NCBI GenBank assembly: GCA_017464085.1
Contig: JAFUEE010000018.1
Location: forward strand, 1-32,451
Length of the DNA: 32,451 nucleotides
From: Pseudomonadota bacterium
GTDB taxonomy: Bacteria; Myxococcota_A; Bradymonadia; UBA4248
Reading direction: 5' to 3'
The position numbers and the translations under genes are program-made. Positions within the stretch are counted from its first letter, which is position 1; each line of letters starts with the position of its first letter. Under the pieces are notes generated by a model. That model worked only from the letters and a program-made list of their open reading frames with translations. It was not told the origin of the DNA and did not search any database. Positions 8,087 through 16,053 of the stretch are shown here, in pieces.

Positions 8087-8878
8087 TCATCCCGCTTTCG
8101 TCAGCAGAACATCAAGGTCTTTATATATCTCTGGATTCGCCGCCAATATATAATGATCGTGCGGATCGTAGCCATCGCCTTCAAAACCGCTCACGATGCC
8201 GCCCGCTTCGCGGACGAGAACGACGCCTGCTGCCGTATCCCAGGGCTTGAGACCGATTTCCCAGAAGCCATCCAGCCAGCCGACTGCAACCGCTGCCAAA
8301 TCGAGCGCAGCACTTCCCGGACGGCGCACCGAATGCACATGATGGGACACGCGATCAAAATTCTTCATGTTCGCGATGTGCTCATGCTGATGCGGTCCCA
8401 CTGGAAACCCCGTCGCGAGCAACGAACGCTCGAACGGCGTACCGCTCGACACATGCATCTTCAGGCCGTTAAAATAGGAACCGCATCCCTTCGCGCCATA
8501 AAACTCATGGCGCTGCACCGGGTTATTCACCACGCCGACAACCGGTTCACCTGCAATCACCAGCCCGATCGAAATACATGCCCACGGAAACCTGTGCGCC
8601 ATGTTCGTCGTGCCATCGACCGGATCCACATACCAATACGGCTCCCCGCTCTTTTGCGCCTCATGAATGCCGCTTTCTTCGCCTAGAAATCCAAAATCTG
8701 GTGTCGCCTTCTTAAAATAATCAATGAGCAAAGCTTCATTTTCCGTATCAATCTGCGTCACCAGCGATGCATCTGCCTTGATGTGGATATCCCTTGGCAC
8801 CTGCCAAAGCTCCAGCAAATGATCGCCTGCCAGCTTTGCGGCCTCGCGCGCTGTCCCAAGTAGTCTTTCCAAATCCAT
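8087..8878 (-). CDS. suhB: Inositol monophosphatase family protein (SuhB-like)
   Basis: The 263-residue cytoplasmic phosphatase hydrolyses sugar or inositol monophosphates using Mg2+. The metal site is complete: GEES with E67, DPVDGTTN with D85 and D88, and the C-terminal motif KPWDTAAG with D214. The length is that of E. coli SuhB, which also has a role in rRNA transcription antitermination. Whether that second role holds here is unknown, and CysQ-like or histidinol-phosphatase members share the fold. The gene stands alone on the minus strand; the LOG gene lies 207 bases upstream, with a hairpin between. Confidence 0.9.
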   Translation of the reverse strand: MDLERLLGTAREAAKLAGDHLLELWQVPRDIHIKADASLVTQIDTENEALLIDYFKKATPDFGFLGEESGIHEAQKSGEPYWYVDPVDGTTNMAHRFPWACISIGLVIAGEPVVGVVNNPVQRHEFYGAKGCGSYFNGLKMHVSSGTPFERSLLATGFPVGPHQHEHIANMKNFDRVSHHVHSVRRPGSAALDLAAVAVGWLDGFWEIGLKPWDTAAGVVLVREAGGIVSGFEGDGYDPHDHYILAANPEIYKDLDVLLTKAG

Positions 8879-8959
8879 TATTTCTCCTAATTCTGCACTA
8901 TGCTCTACGTGTTACGCTCAGTTTAACAAGCGTGGATATGGTCTCCAAATGTCATGTAT

Positions 8960-8984
8960 GATCCTATCGAGCATCGATAGGATC
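8960..8984. terminator. 11-bp perfect hairpin between suhB and LOG genes
   Basis: GATCCTATCGA (8960-8970) pairs perfectly with TCGATAGGATC (8974-8984) around a GCA loop. It lies 82 bases upstream of the suhB start and 101 bases past the LOG stop. No T-run follows, so terminator, operator or palindromic repeat are all possible. Confidence 0.4.
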
Positions 8985-9017
8985 TCCGCATAGAAGTTAT
9001 TCCCTTTATCATGTGCA

Positions 9018-9052
9018 CTACTGCCTACCTTCTATTGCCTACTGCCTGGTAT
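9018..9052. repeat. Degenerate heptanucleotide array
   Basis: Five 7-base units in register: CTACTGC, CTACCTT, CTATTGC, CTACTGC, CTGGTAT. It lies between the LOG stop and the suhB start and is a second heptamer array besides the one at 3990. Confidence 0.6.
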
Positions 9053-9085
9053 TTCATATCCACAAACATTAAACACAGCCATGAA

Positions 9086-9631
9086 TTACGCATTGTATTC
9101 GCGTTCCAACGCATCCAAAAGCGCTTCGCCCGTATCATAAAAACTGGCCAGCGCACGGTTCTGCACGCTCATCAAGCCATCCGAAGTATTCTTATCGAGC
9201 ATCGCCTTGAGCACATCATAACACCCCAGCGCATTCAGAAGCCCCATCGGTTTGTCGCACTCCCCAAGCGATTTCAGCACATACAGCTCAAAAAACTCGT
9301 CAAACGTCCCGATACCGCCCGGCAAAATCGCAAACGCATCCCCGAGCGCCTCCATCTTTGCCTTGCGCGCATGCATCGTCTCGGTGATGATGACCTCCGT
9401 GCAGCCCTCAAATGTAAACTCCGGCTTGTCGAACAGCTTCGGCACCACCGCGATGATCTCCCCATGCCCCGCAGACACACCGCGCGCCACCGCACACATA
9501 ATCCCCTTGTTATACCCGCCATACACCAGCGAATGCCCCCTCTGCGCAAGCATTCGACCGAACTGCTCGCCAAGCGCATAATAACGCGGATCCAAACCCT
9601 CACCTGATGCACAATATACTGCGATCTTCAT
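9086..9631 (-). CDS. LOG-family nucleotide 5'-monophosphate phosphoribohydrolase
   Basis: The 181-residue Rossmann-fold protein is of the LOG/TIGR00730 type. These enzymes cleave the N-glycosidic bond of nucleoside monophosphates (cytokinin ribotides in plants and some bacteria). The two family motifs are present: MHARKAKM (R89, K90) and PGGIGTFDE (residues 104-112, E112 catalytic). The glycine-rich YGGYNKGIM replaces the usual YGGG-GLMG, a mild variant. AAAGGAAAGAG directly precedes the ATG at 9631. The physiological substrate is not evident. The upstream ankyrin gene lies 111 bases away on the same strand, so they may be cotranscribed. Confidence 0.9.
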   Translation of the reverse strand: MKIAVYCASGEGLDPRYYALGEQFGRMLAQRGHSLVYGGYNKGIMCAVARGVSAGHGEIIAVVPKLFDKPEFTFEGCTEVIITETMHARKAKMEALGDAFAILPGGIGTFDEFFELYVLKSLGECDKPMGLLNALGCYDVLKAMLDKNTSDGLMSVQNRALASFYDTGEALLDALEREYNA

Positions 9632-9742
9632 CTCTTTCCTTTGTCATAAAACCTGTCACAGCCGAGCCTGCCAACGGCAATGCCCGCGCGCATCCTAACC
9701 GCTTTTCAAATCTTGGCGAAATTTCAAACTGCCCAGGCCGCG

Positions 9743-10975
9743 CTAATCCTCATTCCGCTTCAGCCCTTTCGCCAGCACTTCGCGAATCGCAAGCTGAAGC
9801 TTGGTAGGTTTCCTCGAAGCGCGTATCTGTTCCTGAAGCGTAATATGGGCATCCATACGCACCAACTCTTCTTCATTTAAATAGGGATAAAGCGCCTCGC
9901 AGCAGAGCCTGCCGCCCCCGGGATAATAATCCACGCCTGTCTTCGTCAGGATGACATCCAGCACATTGTGGTCTGAATAATCGCGCGCATGGATATCTGC
10001 GCCCGCTGCGAGCAAGTCTTCCATCTGGCCGCATTCTGCCTCCCAGGCAGCCTGAAGCAATGGCGTATAGCCCTCTTCCGTATCCGCAAGCTCAAGATCC
10101 GGATGATGCGCCAACAATACCGCGAACGCATCCTCAGAATAGTAATAATTTCCCTCACGGTCCGTGATATTGCCTCGATCCATGGAAACATGAAGGGGCG
10201 TCCGGCCTTTGTCATCTTGTGCATTGATATTCGCGCCATGCGCCAATAGAAACCTGATATGTTTCTCATTATCATTCTCTGCGGCGACATGCAGCGCCGT
10301 CTCGCCATCCTTATCCGCCGCATTCACATCCGCGCCATGATCAAGCAAAAGCCTGGTAATCCTTATATCATTAATTTGCTCCCTATCCTGCGCATACATA
10401 AGCGGCGTCTTCCCAGAGTCGTTTCGGGCACTGACATCCGCCCCCTGTTCGACAAGAAACGCCGCGCACTCGAAGGCATTTCCCCATGCCGCAATATGAA
10501 GCAGCGTCTTGCCATATTTGCATTTGATATCCAGCTTTCCGCCATATTCCATGAGCAGCTTCAACATTTCCAGATGGTTTTTCCAGCAGGCAATGGCCAT
10601 CGACGTATCATGAAATTCATAATCATTCTTTATCTTCAAATTTGGATCCGCACCCTCATCCAATAGAAATTTGACACATGCCACAGAGCCATGTTCCACC
10701 GCGAGATGCAGTGGCGCATGCCCTGTACTGCTTCTCTCATTGAGATATTCTTTAATCGTTTCGCGGTCAGCGCCCCTCTCATGCATGCATTGTATGAGGA
10801 AAACCAGACAGTGATATGCGCCGTATGAAGCGCAATCGTTGGCCAGTGACCAATGGTCTGTTTCATCATACTTTTTGATGAAACAAAGCACATCCATCTG
10901 CGCTTCAAATATCTGTTTGACGGCTTCGACATCATCTTTTTTAACTGCCGCTACCAATTCTTTGTGCGCCCCCAT
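9743..10975 (-). CDS. Ankyrin-repeat protein
   Basis: The 410-residue protein is almost wholly ankyrin repeats: at least eight units of the type G-x-T-P/A-L-H-x-A ... L-L-x-x-G-A-D-x-N, for example APLHLAVEHGS, ETALHVAAEND and RTPLHVSMDRG. One unit is extended by an insert (DREGNYYYSEDAF). No signal peptide is visible, so a cytosolic protein-interaction role is likely. The start at 10975 is chosen because AAGGAG lies 8 bases upstream; an earlier in-frame start at 11005 lies before that site. No partner enzyme is adjacent. Bacterial ankyrin proteins range from catalase chaperones to effectors, and this one cannot be assigned. Confidence 0.85.
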   Translation of the reverse strand: MGAHKELVAAVKKDDVEAVKQIFEAQMDVLCFIKKYDETDHWSLANDCASYGAYHCLVFLIQCMHERGADRETIKEYLNERSSTGHAPLHLAVEHGSVACVKFLLDEGADPNLKIKNDYEFHDTSMAIACWKNHLEMLKLLMEYGGKLDIKCKYGKTLLHIAAWGNAFECAAFLVEQGADVSARNDSGKTPLMYAQDREQINDIRITRLLLDHGADVNAADKDGETALHVAAENDNEKHIRFLLAHGANINAQDDKGRTPLHVSMDRGNITDREGNYYYSEDAFAVLLAHHPDLELADTEEGYTPLLQAAWEAECGQMEDLLAAGADIHARDYSDHNVLDVILTKTGVDYYPGGGRLCCEALYPYLNEEELVRMDAHITLQEQIRASRKPTKLQLAIREVLAKGLKRNED

Positions 10976-11066
10976 GATTGATGCTCCTTGATCAAGCTTT
11001 CCCAATCCGGACTTTTGCCCGTGAAGATCATCATATTACGATTAAAAGCTGAGTCAAAAAGCAGAC

Positions 11067-11176
11067 GCGCCCGGCGTATGATCGCGATCATAGCCGGGCG
11101 CAGGCGGGCGTATCGGCGGCAGAGCCGGCGATAGCCCGAAAGGCGGCGCGTATCGGCGGCAGAGCCGGCGACAGCG
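11067..11176. repeat. Three bulged palindromes in tandem
   Basis: Copy 1 (11067-11101): GCGCCCGGC pairs with GCCGGGCGC, G11076 is unpaired, and 11077-11092 is self-complementary (TATGATCG then CGATCATA). Copy 2 (11105-11138): CGGGC pairs with GCCCG, G11110 is unpaired, and TATCGGCGGC pairs with GCCGGCGATA with one G-G mismatch. Copy 3 (11147-11176) repeats the inner part of copy 2 exactly at a distance of 40 bases but its 3' core is GACA instead of GATA. The group lies between the ankyrin gene and frdA, which are divergent, about 180 bases before frdA. Confidence 0.75.
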
Positions 11177-11294
11177 ACGCACAAAACGAGGCGCGATTTT
11201 GTGAAATACCCCAGCACGTGCATCCGTTTGCCAGACACAGGACAGCGCAAAACCGCGCCCGTCCATCTATTAATAGTTACCATGACAAGGGTTA

Positions 11295-11307
11295 TGTGAT
11301 AGTCACA
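11295..11307 (+). promoter_or_regulatory. Candidate operator upstream of frdA
   Basis: TGTGA-TAG-TCACA is a perfect 5-base inverted repeat with a 3-base centre, 49 bases before the frdA start. The arms match CRP-type half-sites, but CRP spacing is six bases, so the binding protein is unknown. No clear -35/-10 pair was recognised nearby. Confidence 0.3.
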
Positions 11308-11356
11308 CGCGGAGTTTTCCGAACTCAGGAAACGGACGCAACGAAAGGAGTGCAGA

Positions 11357-13159
11357 GTGGAAATCGTCAAAGCAGACATAGCGATCATCGGCGCAGGCGG
11401 CGCCGGGCTTCGCGCAGCGATTGCAGCCGCGCAAGACCCCGCAGTCAGGATCGCGCTGATATCGAAAGTTTACCCGATGCGCAGCCACACATGCGCCGCC
11501 GAGGGCGGTGCGGCCGGCGCATTTTCAAAGGACGACAGCTTCGAGCTGCACTTCCGCGACACGGTCTCGGGCGGCGACTGGCTCTGCGACCAGGATGTCG
11601 TCGAATACTTTGTCGAGCGCGCCCCCAGAGAGCTCATCGACCTCGAACACTGGGGCTGCCCGTGGAGCCGGCAGGCTTCCGGTGAAATCTGCCTGAGAAA
11701 CTTCGGGGGGATGAAGGTGCCGAGAACGTGGTTCGCAGCTGACCGAAGCGGCTTCCACATCCTGCACACGCTCTATCAGGCATCCGTCGAGTTCAAGAAT
11801 ATCCAGCGTCTGGACGAGCATTTCGCCATCGACCTGCTCGAAGACAACGGGCGCATCTGCGGCGTGCTGACGTATGACCTGCTCAACGGCATATTCCGCG
11901 CGGTGCTCGCGCGCTCCGTGATCATCGCCTCCGGCGGCGCGGCGCAGGCCTACCAGTTCACGACAAACGCGACGATCGTGACCGGCGACGGCATGTCGCT
12001 CGCGTTCAGGCATGGCGTGCCGCTGCGCGACATGGAGTTCATCCAGTACCACCCGACTGGGCTCCCCGGCTCGGGGCTGCTCATCACGGAAGCCGCGCGT
12101 GGCGAAGGCGGCGTCCTGCTCAACAAAGACGGCTACAGGTATCTGCAGGATTACGACCTCGGCAAGGAAACGCCGCTCGGATGCCCCAAACGGAACACGA
12201 TGGAGCTCGGGCCGCGCGACAGGCTCTCCCAGGCATTCTGGCACGAACAGAAAAAAGGGCGCACGATCAGCTCACAGATGGGCGATGTCGTTCACCTCGA
12301 CCTGAGGCACATCGGAAAGGAAAAGCTTCAGGAACGGCTACCGCAGATCTGCGAGCTCGCACGCACCTATGTCGGCGTCGCCCCCGCAAACGCCCCCATC
12401 CCCGTGCGCCCTGTCGTCCATTACACGATGGGCGGCATAGAGACGAACATCCGCACGGAAACGCGCATCCCCGGGCTATACGCTGCCGGTGAATGCGCAA
12501 GCATCGGCCTGCACGGCGCAAACAGGCTGGGCTCAAACTCGCTCACGGAAATCCTCGTCTTCGGACATGTCGCCGGCGACGAAGCCTCGAAATTCGCCAA
12601 ATCTGCCGGCGATATCGATGAAAAACATCTCACCGAAGCCGCGGAACATATCGCCGATGACCTCTTCACGCGCCTGACCGCCGGCACTTGCGACGACTCC
12701 GTCGCCGCCGTGCGCAAAGAGATGGCTGAATGCATGGAACAGAATGTCGGCATCTACCGAGAAGAGAGCGGCATGACCCAGGCGGTCGAGACGCTGCGGA
12801 AATTACAGACGCGCCATAAAGACCTGCGCCTCACAGACACCAAAGGCCGCGTGTTCAATTACGAGCTCGTCCGGCTCCTCGAACTCGGCTACACGCTCGA
12901 TGTCGCGGAATGCATCGCCAAATCCGCCCTCGAACGCAAGGAATCCCGCGGCAGCCACCAGCGCCTCGACGGCCCGGACGGTGCCTATACAAAACGAGAC
13001 GACGCGAACTTCCTCAAGCATTCGCTCGCGTTTTATAAAAAGGATGCGACTCCCGAAATCCAATACAGCGATGTCGTCATCACGAAGTTTGCCCCCGCAA
13101 AGCGCGTCTACGGCAGCGAGAGCAATGAAGTCAAAGACATACACGGGTCAAAAGCATGA
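11357..13159 (+). CDS. frdA: Fumarate reductase flavoprotein subunit
   Basis: The 600-residue catalytic subunit of quinol:fumarate reductase carries covalent FAD and reduces fumarate to succinate at the cytoplasmic face. The FAD Rossmann motif IGAGGAGLRA starts at residue 11. The flavin-linking His is H44 in MRSHTCAAEGG. The active-site stretches QYHPTGLPGSG, TEAARGEGG and HGANRLGSNSLTE are all intact. The start is GTG at 11357 with AAAGGAG six bases upstream. The stop overlaps the frdB start (ATGA). The frdC and frdD genes downstream mark this as the E. coli-like four-subunit enzyme rather than succinate dehydrogenase, so fumarate is likely used as a terminal electron acceptor. Confidence 0.96.
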   Translation: MEIVKADIAIIGAGGAGLRAAIAAAQDPAVRIALISKVYPMRSHTCAAEGGAAGAFSKDDSFELHFRDTVSGGDWLCDQDVVEYFVERAPRELIDLEHWGCPWSRQASGEICLRNFGGMKVPRTWFAADRSGFHILHTLYQASVEFKNIQRLDEHFAIDLLEDNGRICGVLTYDLLNGIFRAVLARSVIIASGGAAQAYQFTTNATIVTGDGMSLAFRHGVPLRDMEFIQYHPTGLPGSGLLITEAARGEGGVLLNKDGYRYLQDYDLGKETPLGCPKRNTMELGPRDRLSQAFWHEQKKGRTISSQMGDVVHLDLRHIGKEKLQERLPQICELARTYVGVAPANAPIPVRPVVHYTMGGIETNIRTETRIPGLYAAGECASIGLHGANRLGSNSLTEILVFGHVAGDEASKFAKSAGDIDEKHLTEAAEHIADDLFTRLTAGTCDDSVAAVRKEMAECMEQNVGIYREESGMTQAVETLRKLQTRHKDLRLTDTKGRVFNYELVRLLELGYTLDVAECIAKSALERKESRGSHQRLDGPDGAYTKRDDANFLKHSLAFYKKDATPEIQYSDVVITKFAPAKRVYGSESNEVKDIHGSKA

Positions 13160-13896
13160 GCCAGAACATCAAAATATTCTCCGTCCTCAGATACCGACCA
13201 GAGACCGATGACGCGCCTCACTTTGAGGATTTTGAGGTTCCATGGACTGCGGAGACCTCCATACTCGACGGCCTCAATTATATCCGCGACAACCTTGCGC
13301 CGGATCTCAGCTACAGGTCCTCGTGCAGGATGGCGATATGCGGCTCGTGCGCCATGGTCATCAACAACGTCCCGCGCCTGGCATGCAAGACGTTTGTCAG
13401 GAACTACGAAGACTGCGACAAGATCTCGATCGAGCCGCTCGAAAACTTCCCGATCGAGCGCGACCTCGTCACGGATATCTCCGATATGATTGGCAAGCTC
13501 GAAAGCGTCCATCCCTACATCGTGCCGCGCAAAGACATCCCGGCCGATTCGCCAAGCATCCAGACGCCACAGCAGCTCGCGCGCTATCAGCAGTTCTCGC
13601 ACTGCATCCAGTGCGGCTGCTGTTATGCCGCTTGCCCGCAGTACAAGCTCCACAAGGACTTCATCGGACCGGCCGCGCTCACGATGCTTTACAGATGCAA
13701 CCATGACAGCCGGGATGCCGAACAGGAAACACGCACTGCGATCATGAGCCAGACAAAAGGCGTGTGGCGCTGCACTTCAGTCGGCTACTGCTCCGATGTC
13801 TGTCCCAAGCTCGTCGATCCTGCCGCCGCAATACAGCTCGGCAAAGAAGAAAGCGCAAAAGATTATTTTCTCCGCCTGTTCAAACTGAAAAAATAA
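13156..13896 (+). CDS. frdB: Fumarate reductase iron-sulfur subunit
   Basis: The 246-residue subunit passes electrons from the membrane quinol to FrdA through three clusters. Ligands for the [2Fe-2S] cluster are C57, C62, C65 and C77. The [4Fe-4S] motif is C150, C153, C156 and C160 (HCIQCGCCYAACP). The remaining cluster is supplied by C206, C212 and C216 (RCTSVGYCSDVCP), consistent with [3Fe-4S]. The ATG overlaps the frdA stop by four bases. Length and motif order are those of FrdB/SdhB, and the neighbours decide for FrdB. Confidence 0.96.
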   Translation: MSQNIKIFSVLRYRPETDDAPHFEDFEVPWTAETSILDGLNYIRDNLAPDLSYRSSCRMAICGSCAMVINNVPRLACKTFVRNYEDCDKISIEPLENFPIERDLVTDISDMIGKLESVHPYIVPRKDIPADSPSIQTPQQLARYQQFSHCIQCGCCYAACPQYKLHKDFIGPAALTMLYRCNHDSRDAEQETRTAIMSQTKGVWRCTSVGYCSDVCPKLVDPAAAIQLGKEESAKDYFLRLFKLKK

Positions 13897-13926
13897 ATAT
13901 CTGCGACATATCCTCGTGAGTAAAAT

Positions 13927-14337
13927 ATGGAAACGCATCGAAAATCATACATCCGCCCGGTTCGCGCCTCCTGGTGGACAAAGCGAAAAAAATATATCCT
14001 ATATATGATCCGAGAAGCCACAGCAGTGCTTTCTCTGCTGGTCGGAATCGAACTCCTCTCCTTCTGCCTGGCCGCCGTCCTGTGCGAAGACCCGCAGGCA
14101 TGGATCCTGTCGTTCCTGACTCGCCCCGCCATCGTCGCTTTCAACATCCTGGCGCTCCTGGCCGTGATCTATCACACCATCACCTGGTACAATATCTTCC
14201 CGCAAGGCGTGCGCATCTTCACCTCGCGCGATCCGGCGAACACGCGCACGATTCCCGCACCATTCCTGACCGCTTCGCTCTATTTCGTCACGATTGTCGC
14301 TTCCGTGCTCATCTTCTGCGCGCTCACATTTTCCTGA
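13927..14337 (+). CDS. frdC: Fumarate reductase membrane subunit C
   Basis: The 136-residue membrane anchor has three hydrophobic segments (about residues 27-50, 65-83 and 110-134). The N-terminal KSYIRPVRASWWTKRKKY closely resembles E. coli FrdC (KPYVRPMTSTWW), and HTITWYNIFPQG matches the FrdC HTKTWFELAP region that helps form the quinol site. It starts 30 bases after frdB and is followed by frdD after 9 bases. It carries no obvious haem-ligand histidine pair, as expected for the haem-free FrdCD type. Confidence 0.92.
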   Translation: METHRKSYIRPVRASWWTKRKKYILYMIREATAVLSLLVGIELLSFCLAAVLCEDPQAWILSFLTRPAIVAFNILALLAVIYHTITWYNIFPQGVRIFTSRDPANTRTIPAPFLTASLYFVTIVASVLIFCALTFS

Positions 14338-14346
14338 GGCACCCGC

Positions 14347-14703
14347 ATGACACAAGAACAATACAAGCGCTCCAACGAACCCATCGCATGGCTACTCTTC
14401 GGTTTTGGCGGCATGGCCATCTCTTTTGCACTCCCCGTGCTGTTAGTCCTCATGATCATTGTCGGCCTTACCGGAAGCCTCGACTTCTTTCACTTCTTCA
14501 ATGTGATGAAACATTGGTGGGGCGCAGGCGCAATTTTCCTCATCCTCCTCGGCATCGCATTTCACAGCATGCACCGGATATATTTTTCCCTTCATGATCT
14601 CAAATGCAACACAGGCATTGCAGGCCAGATTATTCTATACGGGCTTGCGCTTGCGATGACCATCGTTTCCGGCATTGCGCTCGGAATCTATTATTTTCAA
14701 TAA
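14347..14703 (+). CDS. frdD: Fumarate reductase membrane subunit D
   Basis: The 118-residue membrane anchor has three hydrophobic segments. YKRSNEPIAWLLFGFGGM near the N-terminus matches the FrdD signature (KRSDEPVFWGLFGAGGM in E. coli), and AFHSMHRIYFSLHDLK matches the second conserved region. TGAGG spanning the frdC stop serves as the ribosome binding site. It completes the frdABCD operon. Two palindromes at 14765-14836 lie between it and the convergent ldhA. Confidence 0.92.
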   Translation: MTQEQYKRSNEPIAWLLFGFGGMAISFALPVLLVLMIIVGLTGSLDFFHFFNVMKHWWGAGAIFLILLGIAFHSMHRIYFSLHDLKCNTGIAGQIILYGLALAMTIVSGIALGIYYFQ

Positions 14704-14764
14704 TTGATATATTCCGCCAGAGTTTCACGGGCTAGAGACATTCCCTGATACATCTTTTTTATTG

Positions 14765-14836
14765 GACTCCCCTATGTGCCTGCGGCACATACGGGGAGTC
14801 ATCCGGCGGCTATTTGCTGCGCAAATACACCGCCGG
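14765..14836. repeat. Two bulged palindromes between frdD and ldhA
   Basis: Copy 1 (14765-14800): GACTCCCC pairs with GGGGAGTC, C14792 is unpaired, and TATGTGCC pairs with GGCACATA around TGC. Copy 2 (14803-14836): CCGGCGG pairs with CCGCCGG, C opposes CA, and TATTTGC pairs with GCAAATA around TGC. They may stop transcription from both converging genes, though neither is followed by a T-run. Confidence 0.75.
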
Positions 14837-14841
14837 CTAAT

Positions 14842-15891
14842 TTATTCTCTATTCAATGTAAAACAAGGCTGGCCTTTCTCCTTATGGCATCCCTTGCCAT
14901 ATTCAGGACAGCGATAGCATATCTCATTTTCCAGAGTCTCATTCACACTGAATTGCTTAAGGTTCAGGAACGTCACTTCGGCAATCTTCGCAAGCGCTTC
15001 ACGCGTGAAGAATGCCTGATGCGATGTGATGATGACATTGTTGAAACTGATCAGATGCAGGAGCTGATCATCCTGAATGACCTGATCCGAACAATCTTCA
15101 AAGAAGATATCCGATTCTTCTTCATAAACATCAAGCGCCGCACCGCCTACACGCCCATCCTTGAGCGCCTCGATCAATGCCTGGGTATCGATCAGCGCGC
15201 CACGCGATGTGTTGACAATCACCACGCCGGGCTTGAGCCACTGCATCGTTTCCCTGTTCAAAAGATGATTTGTCTCCGGCGTCAGCGGACAATGCAGAGA
15301 AATCACATCCGAACGGCGAAGCAGCGTCTCAAGATCGACATATTCATAGTCCGCATTGGGAAACGGATAGGGATCGTAAGCGAGCACATGCATGCCAAAA
15401 CCACGGCAGATATCGATGAAACAGCGCCCGATCTGACCAGTGCCCACGACACCGACGGTCTTATCGTGAAGATCAAACCCGAGCATGCCGGTCAATGAGA
15501 AATTGTGGTCGCGCGTGCGAATGTAAGCGCGATGCGTCTTCCGATTGATTGTCAGCAGCAATGCCATCGCATGTTCCGCGACTGCATAAGGCGAATACTT
15601 CGGCACACGGACGACATGAATCCTGCCGTATGCATGTCTCATATCGACATTATTAAAACCAGCACAACGCATCGCGATCAGCTTGACGCCCGCTTCCACA
15701 AGCGCATCAATCGTAGCTGCGCCGACATCATCGTTGACAAATGCGCAGACAGCATCTGAGCCTGCCGCCAGACGTGCGGTATCCGGCGTCAGACGGCTTT
15801 CGAGAAATTTCAGATCATAACCATAGGCGGCGTTCTCTTTTTCGAGATACTGTCGGTCATGCGGTTTGGTATCAAATATCGTGACTTTCAT
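14842..15891 (-). CDS. ldhA: D-lactate dehydrogenase with cysteine-rich C-terminal tail
   Basis: The 349-residue NAD-dependent 2-hydroxyacid dehydrogenase reduces pyruvate to D-lactate. The NAD motif GVVGTGQIGR is at residues 147-156. The catalytic triad R230 (NTSRGALID), E259 (DVYEEES) and H291 (TSHQAFFT) lines up with R235, E264 and H296 of E. coli LdhA. The start at 15891 has GGAG five bases upstream; an upstream in-frame extension of 28 residues is not supported. The tail beyond about residue 324 carries C-x2-C-x6-C-x7-C, absent from E. coli LdhA. With frdABCD next door it points to mixed-acid fermentation. Confidence 0.92.
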   Translation of the reverse strand: MKVTIFDTKPHDRQYLEKENAAYGYDLKFLESRLTPDTARLAAGSDAVCAFVNDDVGAATIDALVEAGVKLIAMRCAGFNNVDMRHAYGRIHVVRVPKYSPYAVAEHAMALLLTINRKTHRAYIRTRDHNFSLTGMLGFDLHDKTVGVVGTGQIGRCFIDICRGFGMHVLAYDPYPFPNADYEYVDLETLLRRSDVISLHCPLTPETNHLLNRETMQWLKPGVVIVNTSRGALIDTQALIEALKDGRVGGAALDVYEEESDIFFEDCSDQVIQDDQLLHLISFNNVIITSHQAFFTREALAKIAEVTFLNLKQFSVNETLENEICYRCPEYGKGCHKEKGQPCFTLNRE

Positions 15892-15991
15892 GAATACTCC
15901 AATGAAATGGGGCCAATCGCTCCGACCACACCGCCGGAGCGACGGCGCAACATAATCATAATGTACAGAAGTCAACCCATGCTGATTAAAT

Positions 15992-16027
15992 AAAAAAAGC
16001 GAGCAGTCCTTTCACAGACCGCTCGCT
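15992..16027 (-). terminator. Rho-independent terminator of the Cys-module lipoprotein gene
   Basis: On the minus strand AGCGAGC (16027-16021) pairs with GCTCGCT (16004-15998), extended by a G-T wobble and GTC/GAC around an 8-base loop. Seven T follow (15998-15992). It begins 27 bases after the stop at 16054. Confidence 0.9.
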
Positions 16028-16053
16028 CCTATAAATAAATATAAATTACTGAC

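Noticed and set aside
11357..14703. Succinate dehydrogenase operon
   Set aside because: The two membrane subunits match FrdC and FrdD, not SdhC/SdhD, and the gene order is frdABCD.
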